Positions 44,124 to 53,740 of a DNA stretch of 64,000 nt are shown piece after piece (positions within the stretch are counted from its first letter, which is position 1; every line of letters begins with the position of its first letter). The translations under genes and the position numbers were made by a program. The stretch lies in the NCBI GenBank assembly GCA_030812955.1, contig JAUSTR010000004.1, positions 62,001 to 126,000 on the forward strand. The letters are read 5' to 3'. The notes under the pieces were generated by a model that saw nothing but the letters and a program-made list of their open reading frames with translations, ran no database searches and was not told the origin of the DNA. The stretch comes from Bacillus alveayuensis (lineage in GTDB: Bacteria; Bacillota; Bacilli; Bacillales; Aeribacillaceae).

Positions 44124-44966
44124 ATGGTTATTGAAGAGGGAAAAAAGCTCGTCATTGTCCTTTTTGGAGCGTTTTTAAATGCCCTAGCCCTTAATTTATT
44201 TTTAATTCCGGCAAATGTATATGCGTCGGGATTTACAGGTGTCTCCCAACTTTTGTCAAATGTTCTGAGGGAGTTCACTCCTGTTTATATTTCAACCGGT
44301 ATTATTCTTTTCATTTTAAATATTCCTGTTGCCATTTTAGGATGGAAAAAGGTTGGAAAATCGTTTACTTTATATAGCTTTCTCAGTGTTGCCGCAACAA
44401 CGTTTTTTCTTGAAATGATTCCAATTCATGCTGTTTCAAATGATATTTTGTTAAATGCAGTATTTGGAGGGGTTATTGCTGCGATTGGAATAGGATTAAC
44501 GTTAAAATGGGGTGCTTCGACAGGAGGATTAGATATTATTGCAATGGTTCTTTCTCGCATGAATGATAAGCCAGTCGGGACATACTTTTTCACTTTGAAT
44601 GCTATAATTATATTAACAGCTGGATTACTATACGGTTGGGAAAAAGCATTATATACACTCGTTGCTTTATACGTTTCCACTCGAATCATTGATGCCATCC
44701 ATACTAGGTATGAGAAATTAACCGCTATGATTATTACGAAAAAAGGGGAAGAACTAAAAAAAGCTATACAGGCAAAGCTTGTTCGGGGAATTACTACAGT
44801 GCCAGCAAAAGGGGCGTTTACAAACGAAGAGAAGGAAATGATGATTATCGTTATTACCCGTTATGAGCTTTATGATTTAGAAAAAATCATTAAAGAAGTG
44901 GATCCCCACGCGTTTACGAACATTGTGCAAACGACAGGCATTTTTGGTTTCTTTAGGAAAGATTAA
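44124..44966 (+). CDS. yitT: YitT family membrane protein
   Basis: This 280-residue protein has five to six membrane spans (FGAFLNALALNLFLIPAN, GVIAAIGIGLTLKWGASTGG) followed by a C-terminal DUF2179 domain (RGITTVPAKGAFTNEEKEMM, ending near IFGFFRKD). The function is unknown. ATG 44124 follows GAGGGAGGT. Together with the upstream divergent DegV gene it reproduces B. subtilis order. Confidence 0.92.
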   Translation: MVIEEGKKLVIVLFGAFLNALALNLFLIPANVYASGFTGVSQLLSNVLREFTPVYISTGIILFILNIPVAILGWKKVGKSFTLYSFLSVAATTFFLEMIPIHAVSNDILLNAVFGGVIAAIGIGLTLKWGASTGGLDIIAMVLSRMNDKPVGTYFFTLNAIIILTAGLLYGWEKALYTLVALYVSTRIIDAIHTRYEKLTAMIITKKGEELKKAIQAKLVRGITTVPAKGAFTNEEKEMMIIVITRYELYDLEKIIKEVDPHAFTNIVQTTGIFGFFRKD

Positions 44967-44978
44967 AGAGGTGCATGT

Positions 44979-45722
44979 ATGAAGCGGTTTTTCATTTTTT
45001 TCTTTATTTTATTGATTGGTGCTGCATGTGGTGTGGAAAAGACGAAAGAGAAGGAACATAGAGAAGGAAATCGCGAAAAAATAGTTATCACGGTTGATGC
45101 TAGAGAAAGTACTGATTTTGTTGATTTTGTTTTGATGGTAAAAAATGAAACCGAACAGGAAGTGGAATTTGAATTTCCTTCTAGTCAAAAGTATGAAATA
45201 GTTGTTACAAACGATAAAGAGGAAGAATTATATCGTTACTCCATTGGTAAAATGTTTACACAAGCCCTTCAATATGAAACAGTGCCGCCTTTCCATTACC
45301 TTGAATTTTCAGAAAGGTGGAATTATATGAAAGATGGTGAACGAATTCCACCAGGGACTTATACCGTTTCTGTAACGTGGCGTGGGCATGAAAAAGGAAT
45401 TGAAACAACATTAACAGCAAAGGAAGAAATGGAAGTTCCAAAGCCTCATCCTTCCTTTCGACATGTAACCATTGTGGAAAAGGAAAAACAATTTACGATA
45501 TCAGGTGAAGTCAAAACAGCTAGTCGACATATTCATTATGTTGTAGAAGATGGACATTTCGAACTTGTTAAAGGGAAGGTTTTTGTTACGAGCAGTCAAG
45601 AATGGACAAAATTCACGTTGAACATTTTAAAAGAAGACGTAATTTCGAAAAGGCCTCTCATGCTGCTTCTTTATAGTGAAGAAACGAACGTGCCGTACAG
45701 GATCCCAATAAAAACAAAATGA
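44979..45722 (+). CDS. BsuPI-domain lipoprotein (Ipi-like)
   Basis: This 247-residue lipoprotein has a signal peptide with lipobox (LIGAACGVEK) and a BsuPI-type beta domain (DFVDFVLMVKNETEQEVEFE, FPSSQKYEIVVTND, RIPPGTYTVSVTWRG). BsuPI domains occur in the B. subtilis intracellular proteinase inhibitor Ipi, which lies at the same site but has no signal peptide. A second beta region follows from about residue 150. The extracellular form is unlike the classical cytoplasmic inhibitor, so a protease-inhibitor role is uncertain. Confidence 0.8.
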   Translation: MKRFFIFFFILLIGAACGVEKTKEKEHREGNREKIVITVDARESTDFVDFVLMVKNETEQEVEFEFPSSQKYEIVVTNDKEEELYRYSIGKMFTQALQYETVPPFHYLEFSERWNYMKDGERIPPGTYTVSVTWRGHEKGIETTLTAKEEMEVPKPHPSFRHVTIVEKEKQFTISGEVKTASRHIHYVVEDGHFELVKGKVFVTSSQEWTKFTLNILKEDVISKRPLMLLLYSEETNVPYRIPIKTK

Positions 45723-45796
45723 AAAAAACAAAAAATGGGATTGCGTCATTAGCCCACAACTTCTTTACCGCCATCTACTCTTTCAGAAAGATACAA

Positions 45797-45837
45797 AAGC
45801 AAGTGGAGAAAAACAACTCGTTTTTCTTCACTTGCTT
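45797..45837. terminator. Bidirectional terminator
   Basis: AAGCAAGTGGAGAAAAAC (45797-45814) pairs over 18 bp, with one G-U pair, with GTTTTTCTTCACTTGCTT (45820-45837). It separates the convergent BsuPI lipoprotein gene and the small minus-strand gene. Confidence 0.8.
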
Positions 45838-45865
45838 CATTCTAGAGACTTATCGGACAGTCGCC

Positions 45866-46066
45866 TTACTTTATACGATCTAATGTTTGCTGAAGCTCAG
45901 AAAGCTGTTTTTGCTCCGCTAAGCTTGAGTTTGCATAGGCGGAGGAAAGAGCGTTTTCCGCTTTGGCGATTGCTTTTTCCTTATCCCCTTCAATTAATCT
46001 TGAAGCAACTTTTTCAGCGTATTGAACTAAATGACGGGCTTCTTGAAATAGTTGGTTTTTACCCAT
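45866..46066 (-). CDS. Small helical protein (possibly DUF3813)
   Basis: This 66-residue protein begins MGKNQLFQEARHLVQYAEKV and is all-helical and charged, with an Ala/Glu/Lys-rich second half. It recalls the DUF3813 family of Bacillus, but I am not certain. The ATG overlaps the upstream gene's stop by one base (TAATG), so the two are coupled. It lies downstream of the yitU remnant. Confidence 0.6.
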   Translation of the reverse strand: MGKNQLFQEARHLVQYAEKVASRLIEGDKEKAIAKAENALSSAYANSSLAEQKQLSELQQTLDRIK

Positions 46067-46218
46067 TAAAAACCACCACGAGTTATGTTTTCGATTTCCT
46101 CATTTTTTCGTTCTTCTGCCTCTGCATAGGTCATGCGGTAAGGGAACCTTTCATCATATTTAGTAATAGCATTTTTACCTTGTTGAATAAATCGCTTTGA
46201 TTTATTGCTTTTACCCAT
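46066..46218 (-). CDS. Small protein of unknown function
   Basis: This 50-residue protein begins MGKSNKSKRFIQQGKNAITK and has a basic N-terminus and an acidic helix (MTYAEAEERKNEEIENI). I do not recognise the family. ATG 46218 is chosen because AAAGGGGGA lies 6 bases upstream; the longer frame to 46257 has no ribosome site. It overlaps the next gene by 1 base. Confidence 0.6.
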   Translation of the reverse strand: MGKSNKSKRFIQQGKNAITKYDERFPYRMTYAEAEERKNEEIENITRGGF

Positions 46219-46315
46219 GTTGATTCCCCCTTTATAAATGTGACGCATTTGCATCAATTATAGTATGTGTGGCAGAAGGAATAATATTGGTGGGAATCAT
46301 TACATGATGAATTCG

Positions 46316-46588
46316 TTAAAGTGTTAAAACTTCTTGAAGAAAAAGAGCAACACCGTCTTCTTCGTTTGTTTTAGTTACATAGTTGGCGGCTGCTTTTACT
46401 TCTGGAATCGCGTTTCCCATCGCAACTCCTAAGCCGGCATATTGCAGCATTTCTAAATCATTGTCTTCATCACCAAATGCAATAATTCGTTCTTGTGGAA
46501 TATTGTAATAAGATGCAATTTTTTGCAGCCCGACCGCTTTGTTAACACCATATATGTTGTTCTCTAGACATATACTCTCCCCAATTTT
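46316..46588 (-). pseudogene. 3' fragment of a Cof-type HAD phosphatase (yitU remnant)
   Basis: The minus strand is open for 90 codons without a start codon, after a TAA at 46591-46589. It encodes GVNKAVGLQKIASYY, IIAFGDEDNDLEML, GVAMGNAIPEVKAA and ends EEVLTL, the C-terminal third of a Cof/YitU HAD hydrolase. The N-terminal domain and the nucleophile aspartate motif are absent. Position next to yitV supports a decayed yitU. Confidence 0.82.
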
Positions 46589-46730
46589 TTATTTTGTTTG
46601 CTATGATTATTGTATGTGGAAATGGAAAAATTCACAAATCATATTGATTATTAGTTTGTTTATTTTTTCCAAACTCTATTTAGGAATGTTACACTAAATA
46701 ATGGAGCAAAATATTGAAAGGAGTTAGGAC

Positions 46731-47537
46731 ATGAAAGTGGTTGTTGATCATCTTTATATTAATGGTATACCGTTGCTTCATTTATACAAAGAAGGAAATG
46801 AACGCATAAAGCTTCCTTTTGTTATATTTGTTCATGGATTTACAAGTGCAAAAGAACATAACCTTCACTATGCTTATTTGTTGGCAAAAAAAGGATTTCG
46901 TGTTGCTCTTCCAGAGGCAAAATATCACGGGGAACGAGGATTTCTTTCCACCGAAAATGAATTAATGCTAAAATTTTGGGATATCGTGATTCAAATGATT
47001 CAAGACTTAAATGAAATAAAAGCATATTTCGAGAAAAAAGAATGGATTCTCAATCAGCAAATTGGTGTAGCTGGTACTTCTATGGGAGGAATGATAACAT
47101 TAGGAGCTTTAACCCAATATTCTTGGATAAAGGCTGCTGTATGTTTAATGGGAAGCCCATATTATCAAGCATTTGCTCGCCAGCAAATCAAAATGTTAAA
47201 ACAAGAAGGTGTAGAAATATCGTTAAGTGATGAAGAACTAAATGAACAGATCGATAAGTTATATGACTACGATTTATCCTTACATAAAGAAGCCTTAGCC
47301 AATCGTCCCATATTATTTTGGCATGGGAAGAAAGATACAGTTGTCCCATATGACCCTACCTATCAATTTTATGAGGACATTAAACCACTTTACCAACATA
47401 ACCAAGACGATTTGCAATTTTTTTCGGATGAAAATGCCGGCCATAAAGTTTCCCGTCAAGGTGTATTATGGACCGTTGAATGGTTTGAAAAACATTTACA
47501 GCAGAATAATAGGAATGAAATCAAATCTTCGTTATAA
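46731..47537 (+). CDS. yitV: Alpha/beta hydrolase, esterase-like (YitV)
   Basis: This 268-residue protein has the alpha/beta hydrolase fold with the oxyanion region FVIFVHGFTSAKEH, nucleophile elbow GVAGTSMGGMITLGA, acid in WHGKKDTVVPYDP and histidine in DENAGHKVS. The substrate is unknown. ATG 46731 follows AAAGGAG. It lies just upstream of yitW, the B. subtilis arrangement. Confidence 0.88.
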   Translation: MKVVVDHLYINGIPLLHLYKEGNERIKLPFVIFVHGFTSAKEHNLHYAYLLAKKGFRVALPEAKYHGERGFLSTENELMLKFWDIVIQMIQDLNEIKAYFEKKEWILNQQIGVAGTSMGGMITLGALTQYSWIKAAVCLMGSPYYQAFARQQIKMLKQEGVEISLSDEELNEQIDKLYDYDLSLHKEALANRPILFWHGKKDTVVPYDPTYQFYEDIKPLYQHNQDDLQFFSDENAGHKVSRQGVLWTVEWFEKHLQQNNRNEIKSSL

Positions 47538-47569
47538 TATAACAAAACTGGGAAAAGGGGTGTAAGAAA

Positions 47570-47878
47570 ATGGATGAAGCGTTAAAAGAAAATATTATGG
47601 GTGCTCTTGAGCAAGTCGTAGACCCTGAATTAGGGATTGATATTGTCAATTTAGGTTTAGTTTATGATATAGAGTTGGATGAAGAAGGGACATGTAAAGT
47701 AACGATGACATTAACCTCAATGGGCTGTCCGCTTGCTGGCACAATCGTTGACCAAGTGAAAACAGCTTTAGATGGAATTCCGGAAATCAAAAACGTAGAT
47801 GTTAACATCGTTTGGAATCCGCCATGGTCAAAAGACCGTATGTCTCGTTATGCGAAAATTGCCTTGGGGATTCAATAA
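47570..47878 (+). CDS. yitW: MIP18/SufT-family protein (YitW)
   Basis: This 102-residue DUF59 protein is related to SufT, an accessory factor for iron-sulfur cluster maturation. Motifs are VVDPELGIDIVNLGLVYDI, MTLTSMGCPLAGTI (conserved cysteine) and NIVWNPPWSKDRMS. The ATG follows AAAGGGGTG. A terminator follows 13 bases after the stop. Confidence 0.92.
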   Translation: MDEALKENIMGALEQVVDPELGIDIVNLGLVYDIELDEEGTCKVTMTLTSMGCPLAGTIVDQVKTALDGIPEIKNVDVNIVWNPPWSKDRMSRYAKIALGIQ

Positions 47879-47891
47879 GGACATGAAATTG

Positions 47892-47923
47892 AAAAGCTTG
47901 TCGGTTGTGCGGCAAGCTTTTTT
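47892..47923 (+). terminator. Terminator of yitVW
   Basis: AAAAGCTTG (47892-47900) pairs over 9 bp with CAAGCTTTT (47913-47921), extended by T, with TCG/CGG G-U pairing inside. The T-tract abuts the MITE target duplication. Confidence 0.8.
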
Positions 47924-47928
47924 AAATA

Positions 47929-48122
47929 GGCTGTTTTCGTAAACTTTGTTGCTTTTCGACTGTCCATGAACCGAACAAAGCACGTGGTCAGAAAAATGTA
48001 ATTTATCCGACCATCGCCTTTTGTTCGGTTCACGTCACACTACACGCGTGACATAGCAAGCGTGTCGCTTGCCTGGACAGTCGAAAAGCTATGGTAAAGC
48101 AACAATCTTTTAGAAAAGAGCC
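47929..48122 (-). mobile_element. MITE copy 5, inverted
   Basis: This 194-bp copy is in the opposite orientation: it begins GGCTGTTTTCGTAAACTT and ends CTTTTAGAAAAGAGCC. Perfect 8-bp flanks TTTAAATA occur on both sides. It lies between the yitW terminator and the arginine operon promoter. Confidence 0.93.
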
Positions 48123-48285
48123 TTTAAATAGGTTCCTTTCACTATGGTAGAATTTCATTTAGTTAAAATATATTCTATTTGTAAAATTTCTAATATTCAT
48201 GTTTATTCTGATTGTTTCACGGGTATTTAACAAATATGTATATTGGATGTTCAACAGCACTTTTGAAGTAAAACGTTTTTTTAGA

Positions 48286-48303
48286 TTTTTATAATTATAC
48301 AAT
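48286..48303 (+). promoter_or_regulatory. Candidate ARG box (AhrC/ArgR operator)
   Basis: TTTTTATAATTATACAAT fits the 18-bp ARG-box pattern TNTGNATWWWWATNCANA with two mismatches. It touches the -35 element of the argC promoter, a position suited to repression by arginine. Confidence 0.5.
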
Positions 48304-48331
48304 TGATTTTATTTTTATACGGTATTATAAT
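48303..48331 (+). promoter_or_regulatory. SigA promoter of the arginine operon
   Basis: TTGATT (48303-48308), a 17-bp spacer and a consensus TATAAT (48326-48331) lie 38 bases upstream of argC. Confidence 0.75.
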
Positions 48332-48368
48332 GATAACTAATTTAACAAACTAGTGAAGGTGATCGTTT

Positions 48369-49406
48369 TTGAAAGTAGGAATTATTGGTGCAACCGGATA
48401 TGGTGGAATTGAACTATATCGGATTTTATCTAATCATCCGAATGTGACTAGATGCAACCTTTATACATCGTCTGATGAAGGAAAGCCATATGTATCTGTA
48501 TATCCTCATTTACATGATTTATGTTCAGACCAGTTACATCCTTTAGAGCCAGAACGAGTGAAAGAAGAAAATGAAGTGATCTTTTTAGCGACGCCATCAG
48601 GTGTCTCAGCAAATCTTACACCGAAATTGATAGATGACCGTGTCAAAATTATCGATTTGTCTGGCGACTTACGACTAAAAGAGGCTGGACAATATGAAAA
48701 GTGGTATAAAAAAACACCAGCTGCTGAACATGTATTAAATGATGCGGTTTACGGTTTATCAGAAATCAACCGCTCCAAAATTAAAGAAGCGCAAATTATC
48801 GCAAACCCAGGCTGCTATCCGACAGCTACGCTGCTCGGACTTGCACCAATTGTACAAAATCAGCTCGTTAAACCGAAAACGATTATCGTTGATGCGAAAT
48901 CAGGCGTTTCTGGAGCTGGTCGGAAGCCGTCAATTGGCACAAGTTTTGTTGAATTACAAGATAATTTGAAAATATATAAAGTTCATGAGCATCAGCATAT
49001 ACCTGAGATTGAACAGCAGCTGCATGAATGGGATAAAGAGGTTCAAGAAATTACATTTAGCACTCATCTCATCCCGATGACACGAGGAATTATGGCAACG
49101 ATTTATGTCGAATTATTGGAAGATTGGGAAAATAAAAGGTTGCTAGATTTATATAAACAATTTTATAAAGATAAGCCTTTCGTTAGAGTGCGAGATGAAG
49201 GGGTATTTCCTAGTACGAAAGACGTATATGGATCCAATTACTGTGATATTGGGCTGAAGTTTGATCCAAGAACGAACCGTTTAACGATCGTTTCAGTTAT
49301 CGATAATTTAATGAAAGGTGCAGCAGGGCAAGCGGTGCAAAATTTTAATATTATGTTCGGAATCGAGGAAACAACAGCACTACGTTTTATCCCTGTTTAT
49401 CCATAA
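48369..49406 (+). CDS. argC: N-acetyl-gamma-glutamyl-phosphate reductase
   Basis: ArgC reduces acetylglutamyl phosphate to the semialdehyde. The 345-residue protein shows the NADP motif [13 protein letters not shown], the active-site [15 protein letters not shown] (catalytic cysteine) and [13 protein letters not shown]. The start is TTG at 48369 with AAGGTGAT upstream. It is the first gene of argCJBD-carAB-argF. Confidence 0.96.
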   Translation: MKVGIIGATGYGGIELYRILSNHPNVTRCNLYTSSDEGKPYVSVYPHLHDLCSDQLHPLEPERVKEENEVIFLATPSGVSANLTPKLIDDRVKIIDLSGDLRLKEAGQYEKWYKKTPAAEHVLNDAVYGLSEINRSKIKEAQIIANPGCYPTATLLGLAPIVQNQLVKPKTIIVDAKSGVSGAGRKPSIGTSFVELQDNLKIYKVHEHQHIPEIEQQLHEWDKEVQEITFSTHLIPMTRGIMATIYVELLEDWENKRLLDLYKQFYKDKPFVRVRDEGVFPSTKDVYGSNYCDIGLKFDPRTNRLTIVSVIDNLMKGAAGQAVQNFNIMFGIEETTALRFIPVYP

Positions 49407-49431
49407 ATGGAAAGAGGAGGAGCCATCGTTC

Positions 49432-50658
49432 ATGGAAACAGCAGAAACACAAATTCAAAAGGTTGAGAATGGTTCGATCATTACACCAAAAGGTTTTTTA
49501 GCTGGAGGTATTCACGTAGGCTTACATGTTTCAAAAAAAGATCTTGGCATTCTCGTTAGTACAACGCCTGCATCTGCAGCAGCTGTATATACACAAAATC
49601 ATTTTCAAGCTGCACCGCTAAAAGTGACACAAAATAGTATTCAAGAAGAAAACAAGCTGCAAGCAATAATTGTCAATAGCTCAAACGCCAATGCTTGTAC
49701 CGGAGAGCAAGGGTTAAAAGATGCCTATGAGATGAGAAATTTAACAGCGAAACGATTACATATAAAGGAGCATTTTGTTGCGGTTGCTTCAACAGGTGTA
49801 ATCGGTCAACATTTACAAATGGACAAAGTAACAAAAGGGATAGAGGAAGTGGACTACAACTCCTTGCTATCTGGAGCAAAAGCCTTTCAAGAGGCGATTT
49901 TAACAACAGATACGTTTATAAAAGGCTCTTGTTATCAATTCGAAATTGAAGGAAAAACCGTTACGATTGCAGGAGCGGCGAAAGGGTCCGGAATGATTCA
50001 CCCAAATATGGCAACAATGCTTGGCTTTATTACAACTGATGCAAATGTTCCTTCGTCTCTTTTACAAGATGCATTAAAAGAAATTACCGATGTGACATTT
50101 AATCAAATCACGGTTGATGGGGACACCTCTACAAATGACATGGTGGTCGTGATGGCGAATGGATTAGCAGGACATTCTCTACTCAGTAAAGACCACGCTG
50201 ATTGGAATACATTTAAAGAAGGACTAAAGCTTGTATGTGAAGATTTAGCAAAGCAAATTGCCCGTGACGGTGAAGGAGCAACGAAGCTAATAGAAGTGAA
50301 TGTAAAAGGGGCAAGAACGAAAAAGGATGCAAATGTTATAGCGAAAAAAATCGTCGGCTCTTCACTCGTCAAAACAGCTGTTTTTGGAACGGATGCGAAC
50401 TGGGGGCGAATTGTTGCAGCGATCGGCTATAGTGATGCCGAAGTAAATCCAGAAGGAATAGAGGTTTATATGGGGCCATATTTAATGTTTAAAAATGGAA
50501 TTCCTGTTCCTTTTTCGGAAGAAGAAGTGAAAAGCTACTTAGAAAACGAGCATATTGTCATCACAGTATTGTTAACAAATGGAAATGAGGAAGGAAAAGC
50601 ATGGGGATGTGATTTAACGTATGACTATGTCAAAATCAATGCAAGCTACCGCACATAA
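49432..50658 (+). CDS. argJ: Bifunctional ornithine acetyltransferase / N-acetylglutamate synthase
   Basis: ArgJ recycles the acetyl group between acetylornithine and glutamate. The 408-residue precursor cleaves itself before the threonine in NMATMLGF (around residue 190), and KGSGMIHP precedes that site. ATG 49432 follows GGAGGAG at 9 bases; the longer frame overlapping argC is rejected. The end overlaps argB. Confidence 0.95.
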   Translation: METAETQIQKVENGSIITPKGFLAGGIHVGLHVSKKDLGILVSTTPASAAAVYTQNHFQAAPLKVTQNSIQEENKLQAIIVNSSNANACTGEQGLKDAYEMRNLTAKRLHIKEHFVAVASTGVIGQHLQMDKVTKGIEEVDYNSLLSGAKAFQEAILTTDTFIKGSCYQFEIEGKTVTIAGAAKGSGMIHPNMATMLGFITTDANVPSSLLQDALKEITDVTFNQITVDGDTSTNDMVVVMANGLAGHSLLSKDHADWNTFKEGLKLVCEDLAKQIARDGEGATKLIEVNVKGARTKKDANVIAKKIVGSSLVKTAVFGTDANWGRIVAAIGYSDAEVNPEGIEVYMGPYLMFKNGIPVPFSEEEVKSYLENEHIVITVLLTNGNEEGKAWGCDLTYDYVKINASYRT

Positions 50659-51430
50659 AAAGCCGCTTGTTGTCATAAAGCTTGGCGGCAGCATGCTCAA
50701 GCAATTATCAGATGCATTTATCGAAAGTTTAAAAGAATTAATGGAGTCGAAAAACATCATTTTTGTTCATGGCGGCGGTCCAGAAATAAACGAAATGCTT
50801 GAAAAGCTGCAAATCAAAAGTGATTTTTATGAAGGGCAGCGTAAAACGACAGCGGAAGTGCTAGAAATTGCGGAAATGGTGCTAGCTGGAAAAATGAATA
50901 AATTTTTAACTACGAAGCTGCAAAAGCATCATATTAACGCATTAGGGCTTTCTGGGTGCGATGGTCAGCTGATTCAAGCTTCTTTTTTAAATGAAAAGGA
51001 TTTAGGCTTTGTCGGAAAAGTCGATGATGTCAATATTTCGTTATTGCACGCATTGCTTGATTTAGCTTACATTCCAGTCGTGGCGCCTTTAGGAAAAACG
51101 AACGACGGGCAAACGTTAAATATTAACGCCGATGTTTGTGCAGCAGCAATCGCCGAAAAAATGCAGGCGGAACAATTAATATTTGTAACAAATGTACCAG
51201 GTATTTTAAAAGATGGGGTGTTAATTGAAGAGGCATCGGAAAACTTTATTTATGAGCTGATCGACAAAGGCATTATTTATGGCGGGATGATTCCGAAAGT
51301 AAAATCAGCTCTCCAAGCTTTATCGAATTCTTTAAAAGAAGTGATGATTGTCAGTGGAAACAATCCGATTATTCATAATGGTAAAATGTTAGGAACAAAG
51401 ATTTCGAAAAAACAAGAGGTTGTGGTATAA
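50621..51430 (+). CDS. argB: Acetylglutamate kinase
   Basis: ArgB phosphorylates N-acetylglutamate. The amino acid kinase fold is evident from VVIKLGGSML, FVHGGGPEINEML and LNINADVCAAAIAEKM. The start is uncertain: ATGs at 50621, 50627 and 50639 are all in frame and none has a strong ribosome site, so coupling to argJ by the 38-base overlap is likely. The stop is directly followed by the argD ATG. Confidence 0.94.
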   Translation: MTMSKSMQATAHKKPLVVIKLGGSMLKQLSDAFIESLKELMESKNIIFVHGGGPEINEMLEKLQIKSDFYEGQRKTTAEVLEIAEMVLAGKMNKFLTTKLQKHHINALGLSGCDGQLIQASFLNEKDLGFVGKVDDVNISLLHALLDLAYIPVVAPLGKTNDGQTLNINADVCAAAIAEKMQAEQLIFVTNVPGILKDGVLIEEASENFIYELIDKGIIYGGMIPKVKSALQALSNSLKEVMIVSGNNPIIHNGKMLGTKISKKQEVVV

Positions 51431-52594
51431 ATGAGTTATTTATTTCCAACATATGCCCGCTTGGATATTGAAGTTGAGAAGGCAGAAGGAGCCTATTTAT
51501 ATGATACAAATGGCAAAAAATATTTAGATTTCGTTTCAGGGATTGCTGTTTGCAATTTAGGGCATTGTCCAAAAACGGTTTCACAGTCGATTCAAAAGCA
51601 GCTTGAAAAAGTATGGCATGTTTCGAATTTATTTCAAATTCCTTTACAAGAAAAGGTCGCCAAAAAGCTTGTCGAACATTCCGTAGGGGATGCTGTATTT
51701 TTTGCCAATAGTGGTGCAGAAGCGAACGAAGCAGCCATTAAGCTTGCGAGAAAGCATACTGGCAAACATAAAATCATTACATTTTTACAATCCTTTCACG
51801 GTAGAACTTATGCCACCTTATCAGCGACTGGGCAAAAAAAGGTACAAGAAGGCTTCGGTCCGCTAGCGCCGACATTTGAATATTTACCTTACAATGATGT
51901 GGAAGCTGTAAAATCATTGAAAGGAAATGATATAGCGGCCATTATGGTTGAAGTCGTTCAAGGTGAAGGGGGAGTTGTGCCAGGGGATCCAACATTTTTG
52001 AAAGCCATTGAAGAAAAATGTAAGGAATTAGATGCCCTTTTCATTGTCGATGAGGTGCAAACCGGTATCGGAAGAACCGGAAAAGCTTTTGCGTATGAGC
52101 ATTATAAAATCAGTCCTGATATTATCACCTTAGCGAAGGGTCTTGGAAGCGGATTTCCAGTTGGAGCGATGATTGGGAAAAAACACCTTATTTCTAGCTT
52201 TTCACCTGGCAGTCATGCTTCCACTTTTGGGGGAAATCCACTAGCGATGGCTGCTGCTGATGCAACTCTTGACGAGATATTTAACGAATCCTTTTTAACG
52301 TCTGTATCGGAAAAAGGGAAGTGGCTCAAGCAGCAATTAATTGAGCAATTACAAGACGAGCCGCTAGTCAAAGACATCCGTGGAAAAGGATTAATGATCG
52401 GAATAGAGTTAAATACAGATGTACAAAATGTGTTAACATCATTAAGAGAAAATGGTCTTTTAGCCTTGCCGGCGGGACCAAAGGTGATTCGCTTGCTTCC
52501 TCCATTAACGGTAACGAAACAGGAAATGGAGAAAGCGGTCCATCTACTTGCTTCGAATATACATTTACATTCTTTAACCTTCTCTCCTTCATAA
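51431..52594 (+). CDS. argD: Acetylornithine aminotransferase
   Basis: ArgD is a PLP enzyme that transaminates the acetylglutamate semialdehyde. The 387-residue protein has [32 protein letters not shown] and the PLP lysine in [16 protein letters not shown]. It starts with no gap after argB, and 78 bases separate it from carA. Confidence 0.96.
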   Translation: MSYLFPTYARLDIEVEKAEGAYLYDTNGKKYLDFVSGIAVCNLGHCPKTVSQSIQKQLEKVWHVSNLFQIPLQEKVAKKLVEHSVGDAVFFANSGAEANEAAIKLARKHTGKHKIITFLQSFHGRTYATLSATGQKKVQEGFGPLAPTFEYLPYNDVEAVKSLKGNDIAAIMVEVVQGEGGVVPGDPTFLKAIEEKCKELDALFIVDEVQTGIGRTGKAFAYEHYKISPDIITLAKGLGSGFPVGAMIGKKHLISSFSPGSHASTFGGNPLAMAAADATLDEIFNESFLTSVSEKGKWLKQQLIEQLQDEPLVKDIRGKGLMIGIELNTDVQNVLTSLRENGLLALPAGPKVIRLLPPLTVTKQEMEKAVHLLASNIHLHSLTFSPS

Positions 52595-52672
52595 GAGAAG
52601 GGGTTTTCTTTCATAAATATGAATAAATATACCTTTTGTTAAATAAACATACAAGAAAGAGGGTGTTTTCGA

Positions 52673-53740
52673 TTGATTGGTTATCTCATCCTATCTGACG
52701 GAACAACATTTGAAGGAGAAATTGAAGGGAATTTTCTTGAACCTTGTGAAGGGGAATTGGTTTTTTATACAGGAATGACAGGGTACCAGGAAGTGTTGAC
52801 AGATCCCTCTTATAAAGATCAAATTGTTGTCTTCACATACCCGCTTATTGGAAATTATGGCATTAATGAAAAAGATTTTGAGAGTAAAAAGCCTCAAGTA
52901 AAAGGTGTTGTCGTTTTTCAAGCAACGGCTCAATATTCTCACTATTTAGCGAAATATTCGCTTCAGCAATATTTAAATAAATGGAACATTCCTTATATCA
53001 CCAATATCGATACTCGTGCGATCGTAAAGAAAATACGCTCAAATGGTTCACAAATAGCGGCCATTACAGCAAAACGACGCGTATTGTTTGAACAAAAGCT
53101 TTCTCATCAGCCAGTGAAAGAGGTTTCGGGTACAAAGATCGAAACCTATGGTGAAGGAGATAAACATATCGCCCTCCTTGATTTTGGTTTTAAAAAATCG
53201 ATTTTAACCTCATTATTAAAGCGAGGATGTAAAGTAAGTGTTGTTCCAGTTCATTCATTAAATGAAATACACGATTTATCGCCAGATGGCCTCGTTTTAT
53301 CGAACGGGCCAGGTGACCCGAAGCAGCTTGAAAATCAGCTGCCGCAAATTTTTGAACTCATTTCCAAGTACCCGACACTTGGAATTTGCCTTGGACACCA
53401 ATTAATTGCCCTCTCCTTAGGAGGAAATACGAAGAAGCTTCGTTTCGGACATCGTGGGGCTAATCATCCCGTTATCGATCATAAGACAGGAAAGGTTTTT
53501 ATGACATCGCAAAATCATAGCTATGTTGTTGATGCAAATAGCTTAGAACCATTACCGGTTCATGTTCGCTTTACGAATGTAAATGATCAATCAGTTGAAG
53601 GTCTAGTTCATGAACATTTACCGATTTTATCCGTACAATTTCATCCAGAAGCTAATCCAGGACCAGAAGATGCAGACTGGGTGTTCGATGAATTTTTGGA
53701 AATATATGTTACAGCAAGGAGAGAGAAAGTCTATGCCTAA
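52673..53740 (+). CDS. carA: Carbamoyl phosphate synthase, glutaminase subunit (arginine-specific)
   Basis: The 355-residue small subunit supplies ammonia from glutamine. The class I amidotransferase triad is in TLGICLGHQLIALSLG (Cys) and QFHPEANPGPED (His, Glu). The start is TTG at 52673 with GAGGGTG 7 bases upstream. Location within the arginine operon marks the arginine-specific isozyme, separate from the pyrimidine one. Confidence 0.95.
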   Translation: MIGYLILSDGTTFEGEIEGNFLEPCEGELVFYTGMTGYQEVLTDPSYKDQIVVFTYPLIGNYGINEKDFESKKPQVKGVVVFQATAQYSHYLAKYSLQQYLNKWNIPYITNIDTRAIVKKIRSNGSQIAAITAKRRVLFEQKLSHQPVKEVSGTKIETYGEGDKHIALLDFGFKKSILTSLLKRGCKVSVVPVHSLNEIHDLSPDGLVLSNGPGDPKQLENQLPQIFELISKYPTLGICLGHQLIALSLGGNTKKLRFGHRGANHPVIDHKTGKVFMTSQNHSYVVDANSLEPLPVHVRFTNVNDQSVEGLVHEHLPILSVQFHPEANPGPEDADWVFDEFLEIYVTARREKVYA

